23,687 bases of DNA from Streptomyces sp. NRRL S-337 (lineage in GTDB: Bacteria > Actinomycetota > Actinomycetes > Streptomycetales > Streptomycetaceae). Of the stretch, positions 8,456 to 18,150 are shown one piece after another. A program made the translations under genes and the position numbers. Each line of letters starts with the position of its first letter. Position 1 is the stretch's first letter. Location of the stretch: the NCBI RefSeq assembly GCF_000720175.1, contig NZ_JOIX01000105.1, positions 1 to 23,687 on the forward strand. The letters are read 5' to 3'. The notes under the pieces are model-generated. The model saw nothing but the letters and a program-made list of their open reading frames with translations, was not told the DNA's origin and ran no database searches.

Positions 8456-10531
8456 TCACTCCGGGTGATCTTCCAGGAGTCGTTCCCCCGCGGCGCGGTG
8501 GAGCCCTGCCGCGCTTGGGTCGCCGAGCCGTTCGAGGGTGTCCGCGATCCGCAGCTGGAGGGCCGCCTGGAGCCGTCCGTCGTCCGTTTTCCGGACCAGT
8601 TCCAGGGCCTCCAGGCAGGTCCGCAGCGCCTCCTCGGGGCGTCCGGCGTACTCCTGGACCCGCGCCGCCTCCCCGGTCGCCCGCGCCTGGCCGGCGAGAT
8701 CGCCCAGCCTGCGGTACGTCCGGGCAGCCGCCCGCCACTGCTTGAGCGCCTCGCCCCACCGGCCGGACGCCATCAGGGCCCCGCCGATCCGCCCGTGCAC
8801 CCGCGCCGCGTCCGCCGCCTCGCCGCGCGCCAGCCGCAGCTCCAGCGCCCGCCCGTACCAGTCGGCGGCCCGCACCCCGTCCCCCAGCTCGGCGTACGTA
8901 CCGCCCAGCGACTCCATGGCCCGGACGGTGGCCACCGGGTCCGCCACGGACCGTGCCGCCTCCAGCGCACCCCGGTAACGGCCGAGCGCCTGGGCCGTCC
9001 GCCCCGCACCGCTGTCCAGGTCCGCGAGGTTCAGCAGCGCGGCGGCCCGCTCGCGCGCCAGCCCGCGCCGCTCGGCGGCCCGCAGCACGAGGCCGTGCAC
9101 CGTATAGAGGTCCGGCGCGGCCGCCTCGGCGCCCTGGTGCGCGAGCAGGGTACGGGTCAGCGCGGCCATCAACCGCCGGTCCAGGGTGTCGAGTTGGCCG
9201 TCCGCGGCGGCCGCGCGGGCGGCGGCGAGCAGTGCCGGGCGGCGGCTGCGCAGCCAGTGCGCCGCGGTGCCCCGGGAGCTGAAGCGCAGCGACCGGGGCA
9301 GTCCGGCGGCCTTCTGCCGGGCGGTGGAGCCGGCCGGCTCGGCCATCGCCCGGCACGACTGCAGCAGCCGTACGGTCCGCTCCAGCACCCGGGCGCGGGC
9401 CAGCTGGAGCTCGGCCGGCCGCTCGTGCTCCCCGAGCAGCTCGCGCAGCAGCGGGTCGAGGCAGCCGGGGACGCGGTACTGCGGGTGCCGCGCGGCGTCC
9501 GCGGTCCCGGTGCCGGCGGGCGGGGCGTCGGGGTCTGCGGCGCCCGGCCGTAGCAGGCCGAGCACGGCGAAGTCGGCGAGTGCGGTGGCGGCCGTCGGCA
9601 TCGAGCAGCCGGCCAGCGCGGAGGCGGTGTGCGCGTCCACGAGGCCGGCCGGGGCGAGGGTGAGCAGCCGCAGTATCCGGGCGGCGGTCGCCGGCAGCGC
9701 CTCGTAGGAGAGCCGGAAGGCCCGGAAGAGGGGGCGGGCGCCGCTGGGCAGGTCCGGCGGCACCGGGACCGACCGCAGCGCCTGGTGCAGATCGGCCACC
9801 GACGACTTGGGGCGGGCGGCGAGCCAGGCACCGGCCAGGACCAGCGCGGCGGGCTGGCCGCCGCACTCCTCGGCGACGCTGTCGGCGGTCCGCGGGTCGA
9901 CGGTGATCCGGGTCGGGCCGGCGTACCGCTCCAGGATCTCCACGCAGGCCGCGCTGTCCAGCCCGCCCAGGGTGCACGGGCGGACGTCCGGGATGCCGGT
10001 CAGCGGCCCCTGGGAGACGACCACGACCAGGCAGTCCGGGGCGTCCGGGAGCAGCGGTTCGACGGCGTCGGCACCCGGTGCGTCGTCGAGGAAGAGCAGT
10101 GCGCGGCGGCCGGCGAGCGCCCCGCGCAGCCGCTCGGCCAGCTCGTCCCCGTCGGCGCCCGGCGGGGCGTCCGCACCGAGGGCGGTCAGCAGCTCACGCG
10201 CGGTGCGTCCGGTGTCGGCGACCTCCCCGCCCGGTCCGGTCAGCGCGGCGCGCAGCACCCCGTCGGGGTGATCGTCGGCCAGTTCGCCGAGCAGCTGCTC
10301 GGCGAGTGCGGTACGTCCCGAGCCGGGGCGGCCGGCGATCAGCAGGACCCGGCTGCGGGCGCCCTTGCGCCCCGAGAGGGTGTCCAGGCCGGCCCGGGCG
10401 ATGTCGGCGTGCAGCGCCTTGAGCTCGCGGCGGCGCCCGGCGAAGGCGGCCGCGGGGGTGCGGCCCGCGGCGGCGGGGGCCGTCGCCGTCTTGGACGCGA
10501 GCCGCCCCGTGCCCACCGCCTGGTCCGTCAC
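8456..10531 (-). CDS. STAND-type (NB-ARC-like) ATPase with C-terminal TPR repeats
   Basis: A 691-aa predicted signal-transduction ATPase. The N-terminal part has the entry motif FAGRRREL (about residues 30-37), a Walker A P-loop GRPGSGRTAL (about 68-77), Walker B ALLFLDDA (about 148-155) and the ECGGQPAALVLAGAWLA segment equivalent to the GLPL region of NB-ARC/AfsR-type ATPases. A winged-helix-like region follows (RLSYEALPATAARILRLL). From about residue 480 to the end there are four to five TPR-like repeats (for example AMESLGGTYAELGDGVRAADWYGRAL). No N-terminal DNA-binding or protease effector domain is visible. The GTG start has GGGAG eight bases upstream. Neither the ligand nor the output is predictable. 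It occupies the position between Nudix and ald where several actinobacteria carry xerD. Confidence 0.85.
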   Translation of the reverse strand: MTDQAVGTGRLASKTATAPAAAGRTPAAAFAGRRRELKALHADIARAGLDTLSGRKGARSRVLLIAGRPGSGRTALAEQLLGELADDHPDGVLRAALTGPGGEVADTGRTARELLTALGADAPPGADGDELAERLRGALAGRRALLFLDDAPGADAVEPLLPDAPDCLVVVVSQGPLTGIPDVRPCTLGGLDSAACVEILERYAGPTRITVDPRTADSVAEECGGQPAALVLAGAWLAARPKSSVADLHQALRSVPVPPDLPSGARPLFRAFRLSYEALPATAARILRLLTLAPAGLVDAHTASALAGCSMPTAATALADFAVLGLLRPGAADPDAPPAGTGTADAARHPQYRVPGCLDPLLRELLGEHERPAELQLARARVLERTVRLLQSCRAMAEPAGSTARQKAAGLPRSLRFSSRGTAAHWLRSRRPALLAAARAAAADGQLDTLDRRLMAALTRTLLAHQGAEAAAPDLYTVHGLVLRAAERRGLARERAAALLNLADLDSGAGRTAQALGRYRGALEAARSVADPVATVRAMESLGGTYAELGDGVRAADWYGRALELRLARGEAADAARVHGRIGGALMASGRWGEALKQWRAAARTYRRLGDLAGQARATGEAARVQEYAGRPEEALRTCLEALELVRKTDDGRLQAALQLRIADTLERLGDPSAAGLHRAAGERLLEDHPE

Positions 10532-10694
10532 CGGTCACGCTCCCGTCCACCTGCGCGTACGAACCCGCCGCAGGCGCGGGCGGGAACCCTTACGAGCGTA
10601 GTTCACGGGGCGTCACGTGCCGTGCGGAGCAGGGCGGTTGGGTCACCCGACCGGATCGGGCCCGGCCGCCCGCGGACCGCGACGGAAAGTGCGG

Positions 10695-11321
10695 TCAGGC
10701 CTCGAAGGGGCGGGCCGGCCAGGGCGCATCGGCCGGCCGCAGCGCGTCCAGGCCCGCGCCGCCCTGCGCCGCGGTGAGGGCCAGCACGCCCACGACCAGG
10801 CAGTTGTTGTGCAGCTCACCGGCGAGCGCCCCGCGCACCAGCTCCTCCTGCGGTACCCGCGCCAGCTCCATGTCGGCCTCCTCCTCGGCGACCTCGAAGC
10901 GCTCCCCCTCGGCCTCGGACAGGTCCCGGGCGAGGAAGATCCGCACGGCCTCGTCGCAGCCGCCGGGCGTGGTGTAGACGTCGGTCAGCACCCGCCAGTC
11001 CTCGGCCTTGACGTGCGCCTCCTCGTAGAGCTCGCGCTGGGCGGCGCGCAGCGGGTTCTCCCCGGGGACGTCGAGCAGCCCGGCGGGGATCTCCCACAGC
11101 TTCATGCGCACGGGGTGGCGGTACTGCTTCAGCACCAGCACCCGGCCCTCGTCGTCGAGGGCGAGGACGGCCACCGAGCCGGGGTGGACCTGGTAGTCAC
11201 GGGTGACCTTGGCGCCGTCCGGCATCACGACCTCGTCGGTGCGGACGCTGGTCTTGTTCCCGGTGAACGGCGTGGTGGAGGCAGTGACCGTCCATTCCTC
11301 CGGGGTGTCCTTGATCGCCAT
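10695..11321 (-). CDS. Nudix hydrolase, ADP-ribose pyrophosphatase type
   Basis: A 208-aa Nudix protein that likely hydrolyses ADP-ribose or related nucleoside diphosphate sugars to AMP plus sugar phosphate. The Nudix box is readable as AGLLDVPGENPLRAAQREL followed by YEEAHV. The catalytic RE..EE glutamates are present, but the first spacing is one residue longer than the textbook consensus and the usual glycine before the final hydrophobic residue is His. The QYRHPVRMKLWEIPAG segment just before it is typical of the ADPRase subgroup. The ATG at 11321 is chosen because AGGAGG lies seven bases upstream; the longer open frame to 11399 has no such site. It lies 99 bp downstream of pyrG behind a hairpin, the same order as in Mycobacterium. 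Confidence 0.92.
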   Translation of the reverse strand: MAIKDTPEEWTVTASTTPFTGNKTSVRTDEVVMPDGAKVTRDYQVHPGSVAVLALDDEGRVLVLKQYRHPVRMKLWEIPAGLLDVPGENPLRAAQRELYEEAHVKAEDWRVLTDVYTTPGGCDEAVRIFLARDLSEAEGERFEVAEEEADMELARVPQEELVRGALAGELHNNCLVVGVLALTAAQGGAGLDALRPADAPWPARPFEA

Positions 11322-11360
11322 GGCGCGTCCTCCTGTGTGAAGCCTGCAACAACGCGGAAA

Positions 11361-11396
11361 CCGGGGCACGACCTCGTGGAAGAGGCCGTACCCCGG
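11361..11396 (-). terminator. Terminator-like hairpin between pyrG and the Nudix gene
   Basis: CCGGGG (11361-11366) pairs with CCCCGG (11391-11396), with an inner CCTC/GAGG pairing, and on the minus strand it is followed by a short T-run. It may end or attenuate pyrG transcription before the Nudix gene. Confidence 0.5.
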
Positions 11397-11420
11397 CAAC
11401 CGTAACCGGCGCGGTGGGCG

Positions 11421-13076
<1,656 letters not shown>

Positions 13077-13265
13077 GGCCAAGAGGGAGCTCCCGTGGTC
13101 GCGAGGTGGAGAGGTGCGAAGCGGCGCCGTCCCGCGTCTGTGAGGGGTGCCGTCGCTGCGGTCGGGGTGCCGTGACATGTTGCCGGGGCCCACCGGTCCA
13201 CGGGGTACCAGGCTATCAGCGCCCGGGCATGGTCGCGCCCGGCCACGCACCGGAACCTCGTGCGA

Positions 13266-13316
13266 CCCCTCCCCGTCACGATGTGTGACGAGGAGGGGTT
13301 GACGCTGTCACGTGAC
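13266..13316. promoter_or_regulatory. Hairpin plus palindrome in the pyrG/GH15 divergent region
   Basis: CCCCTCCCCGTCAC (13266-13279) and GTGACGAGGAGGGG (13285-13298) form a 14-bp stem with one mismatched position and a 5-base loop. Eight bases later comes the perfect palindrome GTCACGTGAC (13307-13316). Shared CGTCAC/GTGACG words suggest a protein-binding region controlling one or both divergent genes; a structured leader is the alternative. No gene is seen in 13077-13557. Confidence 0.5.
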
Positions 13317-13426
13317 GGAGGCCACCCGTTCGGAGCACTTCACTCGTCGCGAGCGTCGCGCGGATCACCCGCCTGCGTCGTATCCTGCTCGGACACTCGC
13401 AACGAGCCGTCCGGGAAGGCACCACT

Positions 13427-13450
13427 CTCCCCCAGCTACCGCTGGGAGGG
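13427..13450. repeat. Palindromic intergenic repeat, copy 1 (upstream of GH15 gene)
   Basis: CTCCCCCAGC-TACC-GCTGGGAGGG, a short GC-rich hairpin-forming element in the leader of the GH15 gene. The same core with two substitutions occurs at 15841-15864 inside the GH64 gene. I know this type of sequence as a recurrent short palindromic repeat in Streptomyces genomes. Confidence 0.65.
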
Positions 13451-13557
13451 CCCCCAGCCCGATTTCCGGTCCAGCTGCTCGGCGACGTTTCATGGGCAGG
13501 ACGGACAGATCACAACGTCCCATGGGGGGCGTGACTCCAGTTCGACGGGAGATGCAC

Positions 13558-15363
13558 GTGGCCGGGCGCATCGAGGACTACGCACTTATCGGCGATATGC
13601 AGACCGCCGCTCTAGTGTGCAGGGACGGGACGGTCGACTGGCTGTGCCTGCCCCGCTTCGACTCGCCGGCGGTCTTCGCAGGGCTGCTGGGCACAGAGGA
13701 GAACGGCTACTGGCGGATGGGGCCGGTGACCGGTTCCGAGGACGGGCCGCAGCCCGCCGACCGCCGTCGCTACCGGGGCGATTCACTCGTGCTGGAATCC
13801 GAGTGGGACACTCCGCGCGGTACCGTCCGGGTGATCGACTTCATGCCGCCGCGGGACGGCGCGCCGCAGGTGATCCGCATCGTGGAGGGGGTCAGCGGCC
13901 GCGTCCCGATGCGTTCGGAGCTGCGGATGCGGTTCGCGTACGGCTGGGTCGTGCCGTGGGTGCACAAGATCGACGAGCGGACCGTCGCGGTCGCCGGCCC
14001 GGACTCCGTGTGGCTGGACACCGAGGTCGAGACGTACGGGAAGGACCTGACGACCTTCTCCGACTTCACCGTCTCGCCGGGCGAGCGGATCGCCTTCACG
14101 ATCAGCTGGCAGCCCTCGCACCACCAGCCGCCGGCCGTGGCGGACCCGGAGGGGTCGCTGGAGGCCACCGAGGAGTTCTGGCGCGAGTGGGTCGAGCACT
14201 GCACGTACCACGGCCCCTACCGCGACGCCGTGGTCCGCTCGCTGATCACGCTGAAGGCGCTGACGTACGCGCCGACCGGCGGGATCGTCGCGGCGCCGAC
14301 CACCTCGCTGCCCGAGTGCATCGGCGGCGTCCGCAACTGGGACTACCGCTTCACCTGGCTCCGGGACGCCGCGATCACCCTCTCCTCGCTGCTGCGCACC
14401 GGCTACCGCGAAGAGGCCCGGGCCTGGCGGGAGTGGCTGCTGCGGGCGGTGGCCGGCGACCCGGACAACCTGCAGATCATGTACGGCATCGCCGGTGAGC
14501 GCGAGCTCGGCGAGAACGAGCTCAACTGGCTTCCCGGGTACGAGAATTCGCGTCCGGTGCGGGTCGGCAACGGCGCCGCGGGCCAGCTCCAGCTCGACGT
14601 CTACGGCGAGGTCACCGAGGCCCTGCACCTGGCGCACATGACCGGCCTGGCCCGCAACGACTACGCCTCGCTGCTGCAGATCAAGCTGATCCAGTGGGTG
14701 GAGAAGCACTGGGACGAGCCGGACGAGGGCATCTGGGAGGTCCGCGGGCCGCGCCGGCACTTCGTCCACTCCAAGGTGATGACCTGGGTCGCGGTGGACC
14801 GCACGGTCAAGCTGATCGAGTCCGGGGACGTCGACGGCCCGCTGGAGCGCTGGAAGGACCTGCGCGAGACGATCCACCGGGACGTCTGCGAGAAGGGTTA
14901 CGACAAGGAGCGCAACACCTTCACCCAGTCCTACGGCTCGCAGGAGCTGGACGCCTCGCTGCTGCTGATCCCGCAGGTCGGGTTCCTGCCGCCGGACGAC
15001 AAGCGGGTCATCGGCACGATCGAGGCGATCCAGCGGGAGCTGACCACCGAGGACGGCTTCGTGCTGCGGTACCCGACGGCCGGCCAGGGCGAACTGGGCG
15101 TGGACGGTCTGGAGGGCGAGGAGGGTGCCTTCCTGGCCTGCTCGTTCTGGCTCGCGGACGACCTGGCGATGATCGGCCGGGTGGATGAGGCCCGCCAGCT
15201 CTTCGAGCGGCTGCTCTCGCTCCGCAACGACCTCGGCCTGCTCGCGGAGGAATGGGACCCCAAGGGCAAGCGCCAGGTGGGCAACTTCCCGCAGGCGTTC
15301 AGCCACGTCCCGCTGATCGACACCGCACTGCGCCTGACGGCGAGCGGGGCGTACGGCGGCTGA
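13558..15363 (+). CDS. Glycoside hydrolase family 15 protein (glucoamylase/trehalase-like)
   Basis: A 601-aa protein of the GH15 (alpha/alpha)6-barrel family, with no signal peptide and thus cytosolic. It starts RIEDYALIGDMQTAALVCRD, the conserved N-terminal beta-sandwich region of actinobacterial GH15 proteins, followed by the barrel segments GGVRNWDYRFTWLRDAAITL (about 260-279), DEGIWEVRGPRRHFVHSK (about 395-412) and LLAEEWD...NFPQAFSHVPLID near the C-terminus, which carries the family's general-base glutamate region. GTG 13558 is preferred because GGGAG lies six bases upstream; the ATG at 13552 has no room for a ribosome-binding site. Members include glucoamylases and mycobacterial trehalases; the likely role is hydrolysis of a cytosolic alpha-glucoside such as trehalose or maltodextrin, but the substrate is unproven. 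A strong hairpin follows the stop. Confidence 0.92.
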   Translation: MAGRIEDYALIGDMQTAALVCRDGTVDWLCLPRFDSPAVFAGLLGTEENGYWRMGPVTGSEDGPQPADRRRYRGDSLVLESEWDTPRGTVRVIDFMPPRDGAPQVIRIVEGVSGRVPMRSELRMRFAYGWVVPWVHKIDERTVAVAGPDSVWLDTEVETYGKDLTTFSDFTVSPGERIAFTISWQPSHHQPPAVADPEGSLEATEEFWREWVEHCTYHGPYRDAVVRSLITLKALTYAPTGGIVAAPTTSLPECIGGVRNWDYRFTWLRDAAITLSSLLRTGYREEARAWREWLLRAVAGDPDNLQIMYGIAGERELGENELNWLPGYENSRPVRVGNGAAGQLQLDVYGEVTEALHLAHMTGLARNDYASLLQIKLIQWVEKHWDEPDEGIWEVRGPRRHFVHSKVMTWVAVDRTVKLIESGDVDGPLERWKDLRETIHRDVCEKGYDKERNTFTQSYGSQELDASLLLIPQVGFLPPDDKRVIGTIEAIQRELTTEDGFVLRYPTAGQGELGVDGLEGEEGAFLACSFWLADDLAMIGRVDEARQLFERLLSLRNDLGLLAEEWDPKGKRQVGNFPQAFSHVPLIDTALRLTASGAYGG

Positions 15364-15380
15364 ACCCCGCTGGTGTACGC

Positions 15381-15417
15381 CGCGGCCGCCCCCGGGAGTG
15401 TTCCGGGGGCGGCCGCG
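15381..15417. terminator. Strong bidirectional-type terminator hairpin after the GH15 gene
   Basis: Positions 15381-15395 and 15403-15417 are perfect 15-bp reverse complements around a 7-base loop. It lies 18 bp past the GH15 stop and 81 bp past the convergent GH64 stop, so it could end both transcripts. Confidence 0.85.
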
Positions 15418-15497
15418 CTGCGTGGGTCGCAGGGTCGGGCGGTGGGGTGGGGTGGGCAGGAGAGGCTCGGGGTGTGTCCGGTGGGTCCCGCGGTGCG

Positions 15498-16745
15498 TCA
15501 GAAGGGGGTCAGGGTGAGGGTGATCTCCTTCGGGGCGCTGTCCTCGATGTACGAGGCGAAGCCGGCGACGTCGTCGAAGGCGAAGCCGTAGGCCCGGCCG
15601 TCCTGGGTGGCGGCGTGCATGGCCTTGGCGTAGTGGTTGGTCAGCCGCTGCCGGTAGAAGGCGGCGGGGTCGGTGGTGGGCTGGTGCGCCTGGGAGACCA
15701 GGGTGGAGCGGTTGAGGGCCGCGCCCAGGACGGCCGCCACCGGGCCGAGGGTGCCGTCGTTGGGGGCGGCGAGGGTGCCGTCGCAGAAGAGGACGTCACG
15801 GGTGGACGGCTTGTCGAAGGAGACCGTGCCGATGCGGGCACTCCCCCGGCTACCGCTGGGGGTGCCCCCGCCCTGGCCCTTGATGCCTTGGGGGCCCTGG
15901 AAGGTGAGTTTGCCGCCGCTGACCCGGCCGGTGAAGGTTCCGGCGTTGGTGGTGACGGTCAGGTCCTTGCTCGCGTAGGCGGACCAGGCCTCGTCGATGG
16001 CGGGCGCGAGGTAGTCCTTGGCGAACAGTCCGCTGTCGAGGCCGTGCCCGGGGGCGATGACCCGCTTGTCGCCGATGACCAGCCGGTCGAAGCCCTCGGC
16101 GGCCTTGACGTCGGCGAAGATCCGGTCGCGGGCGCCGTCCTTGAGCGTGCCGGTGGTCTGCTCCTTGGCTCCGGAGAGCTTGATGGCGAGCGGCACGCTG
16201 AACATGTCGACCATGGTGGTGTTGCAGTACAGCCCGCCGGAGTTGTGGGTGAACTCGGCGCAGTCGTGGAGGACGTCGTAGTTGGGGTCGCCCGAGACCC
16301 AGCCCGCCGGGTAGGCGAGCGCGGGTTTGCCGTTGCCGTCCTTGACGGCCTTGAACTTGAGCTTGCTGCCCAGGGCGACGTAGATCCGGCCGGACATCTG
16401 GGGCAGTTGGACGGTGGTCGTGCCGCTCGCGGCGAGCGGAATGGCGTAGTCGGTATACCCGTCCGGCCCGTTGTCCCCGAGCGCCACGGGTTTGAGCGCT
16501 CCGTCGGGCCCGACCCACACCTGCTGCGCCCCGTCATTCCCGACGACGTACACCCACACCGAGGAATTCCGGTACGCCCCGGAGTTGTTGAGGATACGCA
16601 GGGGGACCGCCCCCGCCGCCCGTTTTTGCCCCGAGGTCGTACGAGCCTCCAGAGGGGACCCGAGGGCACGGCCGGCCAGGGTGATGCCGGAGGCGGTGGC
16701 GGCGCCGGCGGCGAGGCCGCCGAGCAGGGTACGTCGAGTGATCAC
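15498..16745 (-). CDS. Secreted GH64 beta-1,3-glucanase (laminaripentaose-producing type)
   Basis: A 415-aa exported glucanase. The N-terminus has a twin-arginine-like signal (ITRRTLLGG followed by a hydrophobic Ala/Gly stretch to about residue 28). The family core begins near PLRILNNSGAYRNSSVWVYV. The key segment AEFTHNSGGLYCNTTMVDMF places Glu164 and Asp180 16 residues apart, the same spacing as the catalytic Glu154 and Asp170 described for the Streptomyces matensis enzyme. The second conserved block is CDGTLAAPNDGTLGPVAA. GH64 enzymes cut beta-1,3-glucan such as laminarin or fungal wall glucan, releasing pentasaccharides. The GTG start overlaps the GH16 stop by 4 bp (GTGA) with AAGGAG seven bases upstream, so translation is coupled. 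Residues about 293-304 are encoded by a copy of a palindromic repeat. Confidence 0.9.
   Translation of the reverse strand: MITRRTLLGGLAAGAATASGITLAGRALGSPLEARTTSGQKRAAGAVPLRILNNSGAYRNSSVWVYVVGNDGAQQVWVGPDGALKPVALGDNGPDGYTDYAIPLAASGTTTVQLPQMSGRIYVALGSKLKFKAVKDGNGKPALAYPAGWVSGDPNYDVLHDCAEFTHNSGGLYCNTTMVDMFSVPLAIKLSGAKEQTTGTLKDGARDRIFADVKAAEGFDRLVIGDKRVIAPGHGLDSGLFAKDYLAPAIDEAWSAYASKDLTVTTNAGTFTGRVSGGKLTFQGPQGIKGQGGGTPSGSRGSARIGTVSFDKPSTRDVLFCDGTLAAPNDGTLGPVAAVLGAALNRSTLVSQAHQPTTDPAAFYRQRLTNHYAKAMHAATQDGRAYGFAFDDVAGFASYIEDSAPKEITLTLTPF
15836..15868. repeat. Palindromic repeat, copy 2, inside the GH64 coding sequence
   Basis: CTCCCCCGGC-TACC-GCTGGGGGTG (15841-15864) matches the intergenic copy at 13427-13450 at all but three positions, and the flanks GGGCA/TGCCC extend the hairpin. 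It encodes about residues 293-304 of the glucanase (GGTPSGSRGSAR on the minus strand), a small Gly/Ser loop between two conserved blocks, so the element appears to be tolerated in frame. Confidence 0.7.
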
Positions 16746-18022
16746 GGGGTGGCTCCTTGCGGGGCGGCGGGGTGCCGGTCGGCGGCGGGGGTGGGGTGCC
16801 GGTCGGCGGCGGTGGCGGGGGCGGGCTTGTGGTCCGTCTCCGTGCGGGCCGCTGCTGCGGGGTCGGCGTCCGTGCGGCTGGGCGCTGTGGCGGCTTCGTG
16901 GTCCGTGCGGGTGGGTGCTGTGGCGGGTTCACGGGCCGTACGGGCGGAGGCGGTTGCGGTTGCGGTTGCGGACTGCTGGACGGAGACCGCGATGTGGTCC
17001 ACGAGGAGTGAGCCGCCGGGGCGGGTGGTGTCGGTGGGGGTCGCCCTGCCCGCGACGCCGTCCGGGAACGCCCCGCCCATCGCAAGGTTCAGCAGCAGGA
17101 AATGGCCGTGGTGGGTGGCCTTCGCCCAGGTGTCGGCGTCCATCTCGGTCGACGTCACGGTGTGGAACTTCTGCCCGTCGACATACCAGTTCAGCGACTC
17201 CGCGGCGCCGTTGGTGCGGTCCAATTCCAGTGCGTACGTGTGGAAGCCGGCCTGGCAGGCGCTGCCGGGGCACTCGCGGGAGCTGCCCTTGCCCTGCGTC
17301 TCGTTGCACGGCCCGCCGGGGCTGACGCCGCAGTGCAGCGTGCCCCAGACCTTGTTGATGCCGTTGACGTTCTCCATGAGGTCGAACTCGCCGATGCCGG
17401 GCCAGTTCTGGTAGTTGCCGCGGTAGTCGGCGCCCAGCGTCCAGAAGGCGGGCCAGTAGCCGAGCGCGGCGTCACCGGTGACGTCGGGCATCCGGATGCT
17501 CGCCTCGATGCGGAGTTTGCCGCCGGCCGGCGCGGCGAAGTCGGTGCGCCGGGTCTCGATGCGGGCCGAGGTCCAGGTGGCGCCGTCCTTGAGTGCGGTG
17601 ATTTTGAGGTGGCCGGCGCCGTCGAGTTGGAGGTTTTCGGGTTTGTCCGTGTACGTCTCGCGCTCGCCGGTGCCCCAGTTGGCGGGGCCGCCGGGGTAAC
17701 CGGTACCGGTGTCGATGATCCAGTCGTCGCCGCTCGGGCGTGATCCGGCAGCGCCGTCGAAGTCCGTACGCCACACTTCCTGGAAGGCGGTGGCCGCGTT
17801 CGCGGTATGGGTGGTGCTCGACGTCCGTGCGGTGCGTGGCGTGTGTGCGGTGCTCGCCGTGCGGGCGGTGCTCGCCGTGCGGGCAGGGCTCGGCGGGTGC
17901 GCGGTGCCGGCCGTAGGTGCCGCTTCCCCGGCGGAGGCGCTGGGGAGGGCGAGGGCGAGGGAGCAGGTGCTGACGAGTGCGGTGCTCATGGCGAAGAGCA
18001 CCGCTCTTTTCCTCATGCTCAT
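16742..18022 (-). CDS. Secreted GH16 endo-beta-1,3-glucanase
   Basis: A 426-aa exported member of GH16 (laminarinase/lichenase type). A Sec signal peptide (MRKRAVLF then a hydrophobic core) probably ends at ASA, residue 31. A Thr/Ala/Arg/His-rich linker of degenerate TARTAS repeats covers about residues 38-78. The jelly-roll catalytic domain (about 80-350) has the signature E-x-D-x-x-E as GEFDLMENV, Glu212 being the nucleophile and Glu217 the acid/base. It ends with HIAVSVQQ, followed by about 76 residues of low-complexity Ala/Thr/Pro/Asp/His tail and no carbohydrate-binding module. The ATG at 18022 has GAGGAGA at good spacing. First gene of the GH16-GH64 pair; together they should break down beta-1,3-glucan. 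Downstream of the LacI-type operator. Confidence 0.92.
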   Translation of the reverse strand: MSMRKRAVLFAMSTALVSTCSLALALPSASAGEAAPTAGTAHPPSPARTASTARTASTAHTPRTARTSSTTHTANAATAFQEVWRTDFDGAAGSRPSGDDWIIDTGTGYPGGPANWGTGERETYTDKPENLQLDGAGHLKITALKDGATWTSARIETRRTDFAAPAGGKLRIEASIRMPDVTGDAALGYWPAFWTLGADYRGNYQNWPGIGEFDLMENVNGINKVWGTLHCGVSPGGPCNETQGKGSSRECPGSACQAGFHTYALELDRTNGAAESLNWYVDGQKFHTVTSTEMDADTWAKATHHGHFLLLNLAMGGAFPDGVAGRATPTDTTRPGGSLLVDHIAVSVQQSATATATASARTAREPATAPTRTDHEAATAPSRTDADPAAAARTETDHKPAPATAADRHPTPAADRHPAAPQGATP

Positions 18023-18092
18023 GACATTCTCTCCTCGGGAACGGTGGGGGGTAGTGAGGAGTTCTGGGGGGTATCCGTGAGGACATCGCGCT

Positions 18093-18106
18093 TGAGAGCG
18101 CTCTCA
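18093..18106. promoter_or_regulatory. LacI-family operator palindrome
   Basis: TGAGAGCGCTCTCA is a perfect 14-bp palindrome with the central CG step typical of LacI/GalR operators, and close to the CebR box TGGGAGCGCTCCCA known from Streptomyces. It lies between the divergent GH16-GH64 pair and the lacI-family gene. It sits just downstream of the candidate glucanase start site, where binding would block transcription, and would also reach the regulator's promoter, giving autoregulation. Confidence 0.85.
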
Positions 18107-18121
18107 TGACGTCCTCAGTGC

Positions 18122-18150
18122 ACCCTGCCGACTCGACGGCACACCGTCAA
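18122..18150 (-). promoter_or_regulatory. Candidate promoter of the GH16-GH64 operon
   Basis: On the minus strand TTGACG (18145-18150) is followed after 17 bp by CAGGGT (18122-18127), one base off the TAGRRT pattern. Transcription would start near 18115, about 9 bp before the operator, with a leader of about 93 nt to the GH16 ATG. Confidence 0.5.

Noticed and set aside
11322..11399. 26-residue longer Nudix protein
   Set aside because: AGGAGG at optimal distance points to the ATG at 11321, and the extension overlaps the pyrG hairpin.
13077..13250. N-terminal extension of pyrG by 58 codons
   Set aside because: The sequence is Arg/Pro-rich, unlike any CTP synthase, and [12 protein letters not shown] is the normal actinobacterial start.
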